Shown in pieces: positions 43,680 through 51,523 of a stretch of 64,000 bases of DNA. Position 1 is the stretch's first letter, and each line of letters starts with the position of its first letter. Under the pieces are notes generated by a model, which ran no database searches, was not told the DNA's origin, and saw only the letters and a list, made by a program, of their open reading frames with translations. The position numbers were made by a program, and so were the translations under genes. The stretch spans positions 124,001-188,000 of the forward strand of contig NZ_RHQM01000005.1 in the NCBI RefSeq assembly GCF_003935375.1, given 5' to 3'. Source of the DNA: Stutzerimonas xanthomarina (GTDB taxonomy: Bacteria; Pseudomonadota; Gammaproteobacteria; Pseudomonadales; Pseudomonadaceae).

Positions 43680-44471
43680 TCAGGTTTCAACCAGTTGCTG
43701 CAGGAAGTTCTTCAGCGCAACGCCGGGTTCATCGTCTTCCGATGCAATCATGCGAATTCCCCATTGCCTCAACACTTCTTCCTGAACCGGGTTCGGCTTG
43801 TGTGAGAACACATATGAAATGGGCCGTACACCGAGCGTCTCGTGTTCGTTCCATATCTTCGACAGCTTGTGAAATAGCAGACGTATATTGGTATCGGAAA
43901 GACTGTATCCGATAAACAGAACGGCCTTGCTCAATGTATCGGCGCGTAACTTGATATCCAGCGGCGTTTCGAACTGCAGGCGCTGGTAGTAGCTGGTCTC
44001 GTCAAGCACGATCGAGGCGTCATCATCGAAGTCACCGTGGAACTTGACGATCTGCCTGACGCCATCACGGGCCTTGGTCAGGTCACTGGCGTTGGCGATC
44101 TTGATGTAGTCTACCGCATGGGCGTCATGGGCGTACTCCAGCCAACGGTCATAGTTGGTGGTATAGATCGCCGGAAAACGGCCACGCACGATCAGCCGAT
44201 GAATTTCCGAGTCTCGTATTTCGATGTCGCGATGCCACTCACGGTCCATCCAGCTGCGCAGCGGGCCGATGCTGCCTTTCCTGATCCGATAGTACTCGGC
44301 CAGAGCGAGGAAATTACCGTAGGTGTTGAACACCTCCGGGTCGTAGTCGAGCTGCACGGCGATCTCGTCGATCAGCTCCTTCCACGGCGGCAAGCCAATG
44401 TTGGCGGATACGCCGGAACCGACAAAAAGGATCAGGCGATTGTTCCGGTACGCTTCGCGGAGCTGGTCCAT
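43680..44471 (-). CDS. SIR2-like domain protein (KomC-like candidate NADase)
   Basis: A 263-residue protein of the SIR2-like (SIR2_2) type found in anti-phage systems. It shows the NAD-binding LILFVGSGVSANIGLPPWKE (Gly18-Ser22), the active-site YTTNYDRW with Asn106 and Asp108, the catalytic His145 in IVKFHGDFDD, and IGYSLSDTNIRLLFHK near 187-202. All expected catalytic residues are present, so NAD cleavage is plausible. It starts six bases after the stop of a HAM1-like gene on the same strand. That pairing resembles KomB-KomC of the Kongming system, in which the SIR2 protein depletes NAD on sensing dITP. Assignment to Kongming is inference; no KomA is seen nearby. Confidence 0.8.
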   Translation of the reverse strand: MDQLREAYRNNRLILFVGSGVSANIGLPPWKELIDEIAVQLDYDPEVFNTYGNFLALAEYYRIRKGSIGPLRSWMDREWHRDIEIRDSEIHRLIVRGRFPAIYTTNYDRWLEYAHDAHAVDYIKIANASDLTKARDGVRQIVKFHGDFDDDASIVLDETSYYQRLQFETPLDIKLRADTLSKAVLFIGYSLSDTNIRLLFHKLSKIWNEHETLGVRPISYVFSHKPNPVQEEVLRQWGIRMIASEDDEPGVALKNFLQQLVET

Positions 44472-44477
44472 GGTTGC

Positions 44478-45026
44478 TCAGGACTCCCGCAGATAGGCGA
44501 CGAAGGCGTCGAGTGCGCGCCGGCGCATGGAAAGGCCGTTCTTTTGCGTGCCCAGCTGCGCGAACGTCTGGGTCTGGCCTTCGGGAATGAATACGTCGTC
44601 CCATTCGAAGCCGCCATGCCCGGCTGGCGACGGTGCGATGCGCCCGGCGACCACGCCTTCGAAGAAATGCCGTTTGCGACCGTCGCAATAGCCGATCAGG
44701 GTCCGCGCCTCGGCGGCCGGATCGTCCAGCCGCCCGATCAGCTCCGAGAATCGCTCGGCCTGCAGTCGGTCCCAGAAGATCTGCGTCAGCCCGCCGGGAA
44801 AGCCGTTGAGGCTGTTGATGAAAAGCCCGGTGTGTTCGACGAAGACCGGTTTACCGATCATCTTGAAGGCGACCAGCAGCTTGTCGCTGACCAGCTGGTG
44901 CAGGTCCTCGGTACGCAGCTCCTCGATACGGATGGGAAAGGGCTTCACCTCGATTCCGCTGGGCTGGAGAATCTCGCAAACCTCGAGGATCTTCTGCGGG
45001 TTGATGGACGCGAAGCGGATTTTCAT
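44478..45026 (-). CDS. HAM1/RdgB-like nucleotide-binding protein with altered active site (KomB-like candidate)
   Basis: A 182-residue member of the inosine triphosphate pyrophosphatase fold: MKIRFASINPQKILEVCEIL (S-x-N..K motif), RTEDLHQLVSDK, VFVEHTGLFINSLNGFPGGL, AGHGGFEWDDVFIPEG and QKNGLSMRRRALDAF. Two signatures of active enzymes are changed: the (D/E)DSG motif reads EHTG (catalytic Asp to His65) and the SHR base-recognition motif reads SMR (His to Met167). It may therefore bind rather than hydrolyse inosine or dITP-type nucleotides. It is followed by the SIR2-like gene. ATG 45026 gives the family N-terminus; 45068 is an alternative. A housekeeping RdgB would keep both motifs, so this is probably not one. 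Confidence 0.8.
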   Translation of the reverse strand: MKIRFASINPQKILEVCEILQPSGIEVKPFPIRIEELRTEDLHQLVSDKLLVAFKMIGKPVFVEHTGLFINSLNGFPGGLTQIFWDRLQAERFSELIGRLDDPAAEARTLIGYCDGRKRHFFEGVVAGRIAPSPAGHGGFEWDDVFIPEGQTQTFAQLGTQKNGLSMRRRALDAFVAYLRES

Positions 45027-45209
45027 GGAACGAGCCAGCTCGGTTTCGACGGATGAACGCTGCCGCAACGACGGCCGCCCTTGTCTGTATGACGCAAGGT
45101 GAGTGGCTCGGTTCTCCTGCCCAGCGGATTAATCGATCAGGCGCGCCTATGGACGTTGCAGCGCCACGTCTAAACGAATGACATTGCAGCCTTTGGCGGG
45201 GAGGGCGCT

Positions 45210-45650
45210 TCAGCTCTGGCCCGGACGCATCGGGCAGGCTGCCTGCACCTGGCGGATGCGCTCGGCGGGGACGCGCAGCTGCCGTAGCAGGTAGTCGGCG
45301 AATTCCGGCGTGAATGGCTGACGGGCGATGGCCTGTTCCATGCAGAATAGCCAGGCATCGCGTTCGGCTTCGCCGACCTGCCAGCGGGTATGGAACTGCG
45401 GAATGCTGATGCCGCCATACTTCTCAGCGTATCGCTTCGGGCCGCCCAGCCAGCCGCTCAGAAAGCTCGCCAGCCGGTCCCGGGCGTCGCTCACGTCCGC
45501 CGGATACATTGCACGAACGCCCGCGGCCTCTGGCGCCAGGTCCATCACCTGGTAGAAGTCCGCGACCAGCCGTTGCAGGCCCGGTTCGCCGCCGGCTGCC
45601 TGGAACGAGGCGTCGCCGACGCCGAATGCAGGACCTTGATCGGGGTTCAT
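45210..45650 (-). CDS. Group II truncated hemoglobin
   Basis: A 146-residue truncated globin (2-on-2 fold) for oxygen or nitric oxide chemistry. The proximal His is His87 in IPQFHTRWQVGEAERDAW, where HTRWQVGEAERDAW aligns with the group II H-x-x-F-x-I-G-x-x-E-R-D-A-W pattern and Trp100 is the group-specific G8 residue. KYGG and PADVSDARDRLASFLSGWLG are also family-like. ATG 45650 is chosen because the upstream frame is not globin. It lies 183 bases before the HAM1-like gene on the same strand and need not be functionally linked. Confidence 0.88.
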   Translation of the reverse strand: MNPDQGPAFGVGDASFQAAGGEPGLQRLVADFYQVMDLAPEAAGVRAMYPADVSDARDRLASFLSGWLGGPKRYAEKYGGISIPQFHTRWQVGEAERDAWLFCMEQAIARQPFTPEFADYLLRQLRVPAERIRQVQAACPMRPGQS

Positions 45651-45783
45651 CAGACTCGTCTCTGTCGTTGAAAGGGCGCGAGATGATGCGCGCTTGTGCC
45701 AGATCAAAACAAGTGCGAGCAGCGCCCGCAACGCGCAGGCAGCTGGTCTAAGCTGAAGGTCCACACAACAGCGGAGACAGGAA

Positions 45784-46215
45784 ATGCGCAGGCTTCTGGT
45801 TGCATACGATGGTTCGGACAACGCCAAGCGCGCCCTGCAGTATGTCGTCGATCTGGCGCGGGATACCGGGATCACGCTACAGGTGCATGTGGTCAACGTT
45901 CAGCACGAACCGATCATCTACGGCGAATACGTGACGTCGGCGATGATCGATGAACTCAACAACGGCCTGATGGCCAAGGCGCGGTCCGTGCTCGACGAAG
46001 CGGCAGCCGTGTTGCAGGCCGGCGGCCTGAGCTGCGAAACCCATGCGCTGCTGGGCAATGTTGCCGAGCAGGTCAACGACGCGGTCAAGCGGCTGGGCTG
46101 CGACACGGTGGTGATGGGCACCCGTGGTCTGGGCAGCTTCACCGGGATGCTGATGGGCTCGGTGGCGAACCGGGTGATCCATGAGGTATCGGTCCCGGTG
46201 CTCTTGGTCAAGTGA
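45784..46215 (+). CDS. Universal stress protein (UspA family)
   Basis: A 143-residue single-domain USP, MRRLLVAYDGSDNAKRALQY, with the ATP-binding G-2x-G-9x-G(S) motif in MGTRGLGSFTGMLMGSVANR near residues 110-129. It is of the nucleotide-binding class. It is divergent from the globin gene, and the two may share an oxygen- or stress-responsive control region of about 130 bases. The role is by family only. Confidence 0.9.
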   Translation: MRRLLVAYDGSDNAKRALQYVVDLARDTGITLQVHVVNVQHEPIIYGEYVTSAMIDELNNGLMAKARSVLDEAAAVLQAGGLSCETHALLGNVAEQVNDAVKRLGCDTVVMGTRGLGSFTGMLMGSVANRVIHEVSVPVLLVK

Positions 46216-46236
46216 GCTGAATGCCGGTCTGGCCGA

Positions 46237-46581
46237 TCAGTCCTGCTTGCCCTTGAGCAGATCGGCCAGGTTGGCGAATGCCTTGAAGGTTTCCTTCGGG
46301 CCCAGGTCGCTGCCCGGCCTGGCTTCGGCTTGGTACTGGTTGTCGGTGTAGCGGGAATGCTCGTTGTCGTGGCAGTACAGGCAGAGCAGCTCCCAGTTCG
46401 AGCCATCTTCGGGGTTGTTGTCGTGGTTGTGGTCCTTGTGGTGGACCGTCAACTCGCTCAGGCGCTTGCCGGAAAATTCCCGCGCGCAACGACCGCAGAC
46501 CCAGGGATACATCTTCAGTGCTTTTTCCCGATAGCCTTGTTCGCGCTGACTGTAGGGCGTGGTCGGTTTGCTGCTGCTCAT
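46237..46581 (-). CDS. yajD: HNH nuclease family protein YajD
   Basis: A 114-residue protein with two Cys pairs (CGRC and CLYC) that would bind structural zinc. Between them lies the HNH core ELTVHHKDHNHDNNPEDGSN with WELLCLYCHDNEH. It is the YajD type common in gammaproteobacteria. The start MSSSKPTTPYSQREQGYREK at 46581 is chosen over 46620. The biological role is unproven. Confidence 0.85.
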   Translation of the reverse strand: MSSSKPTTPYSQREQGYREKALKMYPWVCGRCAREFSGKRLSELTVHHKDHNHDNNPEDGSNWELLCLYCHDNEHSRYTDNQYQAEARPGSDLGPKETFKAFANLADLLKGKQD

Positions 46582-46611
46582 GGTGAATGCTCGCCGGGTT
46601 CGTTGTTCGTC

Positions 46612-46656
46612 AGGGCCCATCCCCGCGTCGGCATCGCCACGCGCGGGAACAGCCCC
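46612..46656. repeat. Short imperfect inverted repeat (REP-like), related to the one at 48796-48961
   Basis: GGGCCCATCCCCGCG pairs with CGCGGGAACAGCCCC at about 11 of 15 positions around a 14-base loop. The right arm shares CGGGAACAGCCCC with the right end of the longer repeat 2.3 kb away. It lies between the HNH gene and the YebC-family gene. Confidence 0.5.
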
Positions 46657-46674
46657 AAGTAAAGTCGATGGCTG

Positions 46675-47373
46675 TCAGCCCGCCAGGCCGACGTAGACGT
46701 TCTGCACGTCATCGTGGGCGTCGATGGCCTCGAGGAAGGCTTCGACTTCTTCCAGTTCGGCACCGGACAGGCTGACCGGATTCTTCGGACGATAGCCCAG
46801 TTGCGCGGACTGCACTGTAAAGCCGAATTCCGGCAGCGCCTTGCACACGGCGTCGAGATCGGTGGGTTCGGTGATGAACAGCGTGCTGCCTTCGTCGGCT
46901 GCTTCGAAATCCTGCGCACCGGCCTCGATCGCGGCCATTTCCGCATCGGCGTCGCCTTCAGGCGCGGCTTCGATCATGCCGACGTGGTCGAAGTCCCAGC
47001 TCACCGAGCCGGAGGAGCCCAACTGGCCTTTGCGGAACAGCACGCGGATTTCGGCAACGGTGCGGTTGACGTTGTCGGTCAGGCACTCGACGATCAGTGG
47101 CACCTGATGCGGCGCGAAGCCTTCGTAGAGTGTGCGTTCGTAGTGGACCACCTCACCGCTGAGGCCTGCGCCTTTCTTGATGGCACGCTCCAGGGTGTCC
47201 TTGGGCATCGAGGCCTTCTTCGCCTGTTCGACGACCAGGCGCAGGCGCGGATTCATGTCGGGGTCGGCACCGCTGCGGGCTGCGATCATGATTTCCTTCG
47301 ACAGCTTTCCGAAGATCCTGCCCTTGGCGTTCGCCGCCGCTTCCTTATGCTTCGCTTTCCACTGTGCGCCCAT
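46675..47373 (-). CDS. YebC/PmpR (TACO1) family protein
   Basis: A 232-residue protein, [20 protein letters not shown], with the family segments [60 protein letters not shown] and [18 protein letters not shown]. The family contains transcriptional regulators (PmpR) and ribosome-associated factors that help polyproline translation (YebC, TACO1). The N-terminus resembles the YeeN branch. I cannot tell which role applies. It is convergent with nothing close and separated from the EamA gene by a 215-base divergent region. Confidence 0.88.
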   Translation of the reverse strand: MGAQWKAKHKEAAANAKGRIFGKLSKEIMIAARSGADPDMNPRLRLVVEQAKKASMPKDTLERAIKKGAGLSGEVVHYERTLYEGFAPHQVPLIVECLTDNVNRTVAEIRVLFRKGQLGSSGSVSWDFDHVGMIEAAPEGDADAEMAAIEAGAQDFEAADEGSTLFITEPTDLDAVCKALPEFGFTVQSAQLGYRPKNPVSLSGAELEEVEAFLEAIDAHDDVQNVYVGLAG

Positions 47374-47588
47374 GCTCGTCCCCGTCTGAAGTGATGAAGT
47401 CAGGCGCGGATTCTATAGCGTATTCCGGCCTTGCGTCGCCGGTGGCGGTCGAGCCTGACGTGTGCTGCCCGTGCCAGGGCGATGGGCGGTTGCTCCGCAC
47501 TGTGCCGCTCATTTTGGCGGTCACTGTATGGAGCGCTCACCGGATGCGGCGTCTTTAATGAATCTTTTACGCAACAGGGTGCGTCGCC

Positions 47589-48473
47589 ATGTCGCCTCGG
47601 GATCTGCTGCTCGCGCTGGTCGTCATCGTCGTCTGGGGCATGAACTTCGTGGTGATCATGGTCGGCCTGCACGACGTGCCGCCGATGCTGCTGGGTGCGT
47701 TGCGTTTCATGCTGGCGGCCGTGCCGGCGGTGTTCTTCATCAAGCGTCCGCAGGTGCCGTTGCGCTGGATGCTGGCCTATGGGCTGACCATCTCGCTCGG
47801 GCAGTTCGCCTTTCTGTTCACCGCGATGAAACATGGAATGCCGGCCGGACTGGCCTCGCTGGTGCTGCAGTCGCAGGCGTTCTTCACGCTGTTCTTCGCG
47901 GCGCTGTTTCTCGGCGAGCGATTGCGCGCAGCCAACTTGCTGGGACTGGTCATCGCGGCCTGCGGTCTGGCGATGATCGGCGCGCAGACCGGCCTGGGCA
48001 TGACCCTGAGCGGTTTCGTGCTGACCATCTGCGCGGCGTCGATGTGGGCGCTGGGCAACATCGTCACGCGCAAGGTCGGCAAGGTGAACCTGGTCGGGCT
48101 GGTGGTATGGGGCAGTCTGGTGCCGCCGCTGCCATTCCTGGCGCTGTCGCTATGGCTCGAGGGGCCGGCGGTGATCGAGGCGGCGCTGCGCGGCATTGGC
48201 TGGCAGACGATTCTGGTGCTGGCCTACCTGGCATTCGGCGCGACGATTCTCGGCTATGGCCTGTGGAGTCGCTTGCTGTCGCGTTACCCGGCGAGCCAGG
48301 TGGCCCCGTTCTCGCTGCTGGTGCCGGTGGTCGGGCTGACGTCAGCCAGCGTGTTGCTGGGCGAGCGGCTGGGGACACTGCAATTGGGTGGGGCGTTACT
48401 GGTGATGCTCGGCCTGGGGGTGAATGTTTGCGGTAGCTGGTTGTTCGGTCGGTTGCGTCTGGCCAGGGTCTGA
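47589..48473 (+). CDS. EamA/RhaT family transporter (YdeD-like exporter)
   Basis: A 294-residue drug/metabolite exporter with ten predicted membrane helices in two EamA repeats. Repeat 1 includes VIVVWGMNFVVIMVGLHDVP, PMLLGALRFMLAAVPAVFFI and LQSQAFFTLFFAALFLGERL. Repeat 2 includes CAASMWALGNIVTRKVGKVN, YGLWSRLLSRYPASQVAPFS and LLGERLGTLQLGGALLVMLG. The closest remembered kin are cysteine/O-acetylserine exporters of the YdeD/EamA group; the substrate remains open. Confidence 0.85.
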   Translation: MSPRDLLLALVVIVVWGMNFVVIMVGLHDVPPMLLGALRFMLAAVPAVFFIKRPQVPLRWMLAYGLTISLGQFAFLFTAMKHGMPAGLASLVLQSQAFFTLFFAALFLGERLRAANLLGLVIAACGLAMIGAQTGLGMTLSGFVLTICAASMWALGNIVTRKVGKVNLVGLVVWGSLVPPLPFLALSLWLEGPAVIEAALRGIGWQTILVLAYLAFGATILGYGLWSRLLSRYPASQVAPFSLLVPVVGLTSASVLLGERLGTLQLGGALLVMLGLGVNVCGSWLFGRLRLARV

Positions 48474-48511
48474 AACGCCCGGCATCAGACCGGGCGTCGC
48501 AGCGATAAGGC

Positions 48512-48649
48512 TCAATGGGTGGCGGCGTGGGCGCCGAGCAGCGTAGTGCCCGAGCCACTCTTCTTGTCGCGCTTGGCCATCCGTTTTTCTTGCGCCGTTT
48601 TCATCGGCTTTTTCTTGCCGTTCTTCTTTGCGTCCATTCCCTTGCTCAT
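48512..48649 (-). CDS. Small lysine-rich hypothetical protein
   Basis: A 45-residue very basic protein: MSKGMDAKKNGKKKPMKTAQ, then EKRMAKRDKKSG and SGTTLLGAHAATH. Similar lysine-rich proteins starting MSKGMD are common in pseudomonads. AGGTG before the ATG at 48649 is a fair ribosome site; the longer frame up to 48922 runs into the repeat and is unlikely. Nucleic-acid binding is a guess from charge only. Confidence 0.7.
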   Translation of the reverse strand: MSKGMDAKKNGKKKPMKTAQEKRMAKRDKKSGSGTTLLGAHAATH

Positions 48650-48795
48650 GGTGTTCACCTCTGATTGCTGGCTGGACATGTCCTGATGTGCAAAGGCCTG
48701 ACTGTCGCTGCTGGAGCGAAGCCTGTTTCCGGCCTGTGTCTTCCATGACCGCTGCAGTATGGCACTGCTGGGCTGCATTGCACGTACTGCTTTGC

Positions 48796-48961
48796 TTAGG
48801 GTCTGTTCCCGTTTCGTCGCAAGCTGCGTTGCTGCGCCAAATAGCACCATGGCCGGACGGCGTTCCGCAGGCGCGGGACGCAGGTAATGGTGGTTCCCTT
48901 GCCAAGTCCCGCAACGCCACATGGCGCCATTTGCCGAGCACGAAACGGGAACAGCCCCTAG
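48796..48961. repeat. MITE-like 166-base inverted repeat element
   Basis: Left end TTAGGGTCTGTTCCCGTTTCGT (48796-48817) and right end (48940-48961) are inverted copies matching at 20 of 22 positions. The interior folds further (TGCGTTGC near 48826 with GCAACGCC near 48911). The rest of the 48650-48964 gap holds no gene. No transposase is encoded and I see no clear target duplication, so a non-autonomous element or a large structured repeat is the best description. Confidence 0.65.
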
Positions 48962-48964
48962 TTA

Positions 48965-49678
48965 TCAGTCGAACAGGCTGTGCTGGTCGCGCTGGGCGCG
49001 AAGGGCGTCGTAACGCTGGCGGAAGATCGCCCGATAATGCATGGCCAGACGCGGCAGCTTCGCCAGTTGCTGCAGGTTGTCTTCAGTCAGGTTCTGATCG
49101 AGAAAGCAGCGCCACAGGTGCGCGACGCTGATCTGCGGGTGCGGGCGCTCGAGCAACTGCAACGTGTCGCCAGGACGCACGGTGCCTGGCTCGATGGTCC
49201 GGTAGAGCCAGCCGGTGCGGCCGCTCGCCGACAGCTCCCGTGCCAGGCCACGCACACCGTGACGGTTGTCCAGCCTGATGCAGGGCGAGCGCGGCTGGCT
49301 GATCTCGATCAGCGCGGTGCCCCAGCGAAGAAGATCGCCGATGCATACCTGCTCTTCGTCCAGCGCCTGGCTACCTAGGTTCTCACCGAAGGCGCCGAGG
49401 CCAAGCCGCGCGCGCAGCGGCGGGAAGCGCTGCGACCAATACTGATAATGCTGGGTCGGGTAGTGGCAGAGGCTGCGATCCGGCCCGCCATGAAAACGCC
49501 GATCGGCGATCCGATCACCCTGCAGGCCATCCAGGCCCAGCCACAACGGGCCGTCGCTGGCTTGCTTGTCCATGGCGGTGGCTCTGCCACTATCCGGCAG
49601 CGGCGAAAACTGACGGCACAGCAATGGGCCGTCGACGGTCCAGGCTCCGAGCGAGGTGCGTGGCGCCTGCTGGTTCAC
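48965..49678 (-). CDS. MOSC domain protein (YiiM-like)
   Basis: A 237-residue MOSC-domain protein, the beta-barrel fold found at the C-terminus of molybdenum cofactor sulfurases and in YiiM. It has LGLDGLQGDRIADRRFHGGP (HGGPD-type), DRSLCHYPTQHYQYWSQRFP, FGENLGSQALDEEQVCIGDL, the conserved-Cys ISQPRSPCIRLD and GRTGWLYRTI. I start at GTG 49678, which overlaps the upstream stop as GTGA and gives MNQQAPRTSLGAWTVDGPLL, as in YiiM; the longer frame is noncoding. E. coli YiiM acts in detoxifying N-hydroxylated compounds, so a molybdenum-linked redox role is likely. Confidence 0.82.
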   Translation of the reverse strand: MNQQAPRTSLGAWTVDGPLLCRQFSPLPDSGRATAMDKQASDGPLWLGLDGLQGDRIADRRFHGGPDRSLCHYPTQHYQYWSQRFPPLRARLGLGAFGENLGSQALDEEQVCIGDLLRWGTALIEISQPRSPCIRLDNRHGVRGLARELSASGRTGWLYRTIEPGTVRPGDTLQLLERPHPQISVAHLWRCFLDQNLTEDNLQQLAKLPRLAMHYRAIFRQRYDALRAQRDQHSLFD

Positions 49679-49872
49679 GGCTGCTGTGCTCGGTTGAGCT
49701 GCTCCAGTTCGCGGCGGACCATGGCGGTGTATTCCGGTGGGCTGAGCTGATACAGCTCGGTGGCAACCCAGGCCAGCCAGCGCGAGCCCAGGGCCGCTTG
49801 CTGGTCCAGCAGGCGCTGGGCTTCGGCGCGGGCGCGCTCGGCATTGTTCTGATGAAAATCTGCTCGACTCAC
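49675..49872 (-). CDS. Small helical hypothetical protein
   Basis: A 65-residue protein, MSRADFHQNNAERARAEAQR, then LLDQQAALGSRWLAWVATEL and YQLSPPEYTAMVRRELEQLN. It is predicted mostly helical and soluble. It overlaps the MOSC gene by four bases, so the two are translationally coupled. I recognise no family; its place suggests a helper of the MOSC protein. Confidence 0.65.
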   Translation of the reverse strand: MSRADFHQNNAERARAEAQRLLDQQAALGSRWLAWVATELYQLSPPEYTAMVRRELEQLNRAQQP

Positions 49873-49979
49873 GAATCGTCTCCGTCGCCGTACTCGGCGA
49901 TGAAAGGGGCAGCGATGGTAAACCCGGAACGCTCGCGTTAGGCTCGATGGCTATTCTTTTTGCGCCGCGAGAACGATGC

Positions 49980-51476
49980 ATGCCGGTGTCCATGAACTTC
50001 AAGCACAAAATCTCCCGCCAGCGCCCCTATGACAAGGCCGAGGCGGGCCTGCGGGCCAGCGATGGCAGCCTCGACGCCGTGCTGGACCAGCTGGAGAGCG
50101 ATCGCGGGCGCATCATCAACTCGGCCGCGGTGCGCCGCCTGCAGCAGAAGACGCAGGTGTTTCCGCTGGAGCGCAATGCCGCGGTGCGCAGCCGCCTCAC
50201 CCATTCGCTGGAAGTGCAGCAGACCGGCCGCTTCATCGTTCGCACCCTGTACAAGCAGCTCGGCCACCGCGCCGCGGAGTTCGGCCTGGACGGACTCGAG
50301 CCGGCGTTGCAGAGCCTGGTCGAGATGACCTGCCTGATGCACGATATCGGTAATCCGCCGTTCGGCCATTTCGGCGAGTACGCCATCGGCGAGTGGTTCG
50401 AGCGCAATCTCGACGGGCTGTTCACGGCCGCCGTGACGCCGGGGCAGGGCGATGCCGAGCTGCGCAAACGGATGCTGGTCGATCTCAAGCACTTCGAAGG
50501 CAATGCCCAGGCGGTTCGCCTGGTGGTCTCGCTGCAACGCCTCAACCTGACCTATACGCAGACCGCCGGACTGCTCAAGTACGTCCGTCCGGCCTATCAG
50601 GCCAAGCCCGCGAAAGGCACGCCAGGCGCCTACCTGCTGAAGAAGCCCGGCTTCTATCTGTCCGAGGAACCCTTCGTGCGTGCGCTGCAGGCGGCGCTCG
50701 ATCTGCAGCCGTGCACGCGTCACCCGCTGGCCTACGTGATGGAGGCCGCCGACGACATCGCCTATTGCCTTGCCGACATTGAGGATTCGGTGGAAAAGGG
50801 CATCTTCAGCATCGAACAGCTGGCGCAGCTGCTGCTCGCCAAGTTCGCGCTGCATGGTTCGGTCGATGCCCCGGTGCCGGGTCCGGAGCGCAGTTTCCGG
50901 GGCATGGTCAACTATGCGCTGGACCGCGCACAGAAGGAGCCGATCAACAAGCCCGGCGAGTTCTTCATCTGGCTGCGGGTGAACATGATCCACCCGCTGG
51001 TGCAGCACGCTGCGCGGCAGTTCATCGACAACATCGACGCTGTTTATCACGGCACCCTGGATCGCGCGCTGCTGGAGGACGACAGCCTGCCCAACGCCAT
51101 CGTGCAGACCTTCAAGGATGTCGCGATGGAGCACGTGTTCTGTCACCGCGAGGTGGAAACGTTGCAACTGCAGGGCTATCGCATTCTCCAGGGCCTGCTC
51201 GACTTCTATGCACCGCTGCTGCGCGTGCCGGCCACCGTGTTCGATGCACTCAGCCTCGGCACCTGCCGCAGCGAACCTCACCTGCAGATGCTGGCTCGAC
51301 GCCTGCCCAACCAGCTGGTCAAGGCCTACCACGAAGCGCTCAAGGAGCATGCTGAGCAATCGGCGGATTGGCCTCTGTGGGAGTTCTACTACCGCAACCG
51401 GATGCTGCAGGACTACATCAGCGGCATGACCGACCAACTGGCTCAGGACGAGTATCGGGCCCTTTCCGCCCTCTGA
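49980..51476 (+). CDS. dgt: Deoxyguanosinetriphosphate triphosphohydrolase (dGTPase)
   Basis: Hydrolyses dGTP to deoxyguanosine and triphosphate; in enterobacteria it also limits some phages by lowering dGTP. The 498-residue HD-domain enzyme has RSRLTHSLEVQQTGRFIVRT (first metal His), CLMHDIGNPPFGHFGEYAIG (HD pair), YVMEAADDIAYCLADIEDSV (last Asp) and a long C-terminal region of the E. coli Dgt (subfamily 1) type. ATG 49980 has GAGAA seven bases before it; ATGs at 49947 and 49992 are alternatives. It is divergent from the 65-residue gene and followed by the sigma-54 promoter of amt. Confidence 0.9.
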   Translation: MPVSMNFKHKISRQRPYDKAEAGLRASDGSLDAVLDQLESDRGRIINSAAVRRLQQKTQVFPLERNAAVRSRLTHSLEVQQTGRFIVRTLYKQLGHRAAEFGLDGLEPALQSLVEMTCLMHDIGNPPFGHFGEYAIGEWFERNLDGLFTAAVTPGQGDAELRKRMLVDLKHFEGNAQAVRLVVSLQRLNLTYTQTAGLLKYVRPAYQAKPAKGTPGAYLLKKPGFYLSEEPFVRALQAALDLQPCTRHPLAYVMEAADDIAYCLADIEDSVEKGIFSIEQLAQLLLAKFALHGSVDAPVPGPERSFRGMVNYALDRAQKEPINKPGEFFIWLRVNMIHPLVQHAARQFIDNIDAVYHGTLDRALLEDDSLPNAIVQTFKDVAMEHVFCHREVETLQLQGYRILQGLLDFYAPLLRVPATVFDALSLGTCRSEPHLQMLARRLPNQLVKAYHEALKEHAEQSADWPLWEFYYRNRMLQDYISGMTDQLAQDEYRALSAL

Positions 51477-51507
51477 GGGTGCGCTGCACCAGAACTGCCG
51501 CTGCGCT

Positions 51508-51523
51508 TGGTACGCGCCTTGCT
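51508..51523 (+). promoter_or_regulatory. Sigma-54 promoter for the ammonium transporter gene
   Basis: TGGTACG-CGCC-TTGCT has the -24 GG (51509-51510) and -12 GC (51521-51522) with correct spacing and one mismatch to the TGGCACG-N4-TTGCW consensus. Half-sites TGCACCA (51485-51491) and TGGTGCA (51530-51536), as in NtrC sites, flank it. The start of transcription would be near 51534, leaving a leader of about 220 bases. Nitrogen control of amt by NtrC fits. Confidence 0.7.

Noticed and set aside
44478..45026. Housekeeping RdgB annotation for the HAM1-like gene
   Set aside because: The catalytic Asp and the SHR His are both replaced and the gene is coupled to a SIR2-like gene.
47462..48436. 324-residue plus-strand frame overlapping the EamA transporter
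   Set aside because: Arg/Ala/Gly-rich off-frame reading; the EamA frame has ten clean membrane helices.
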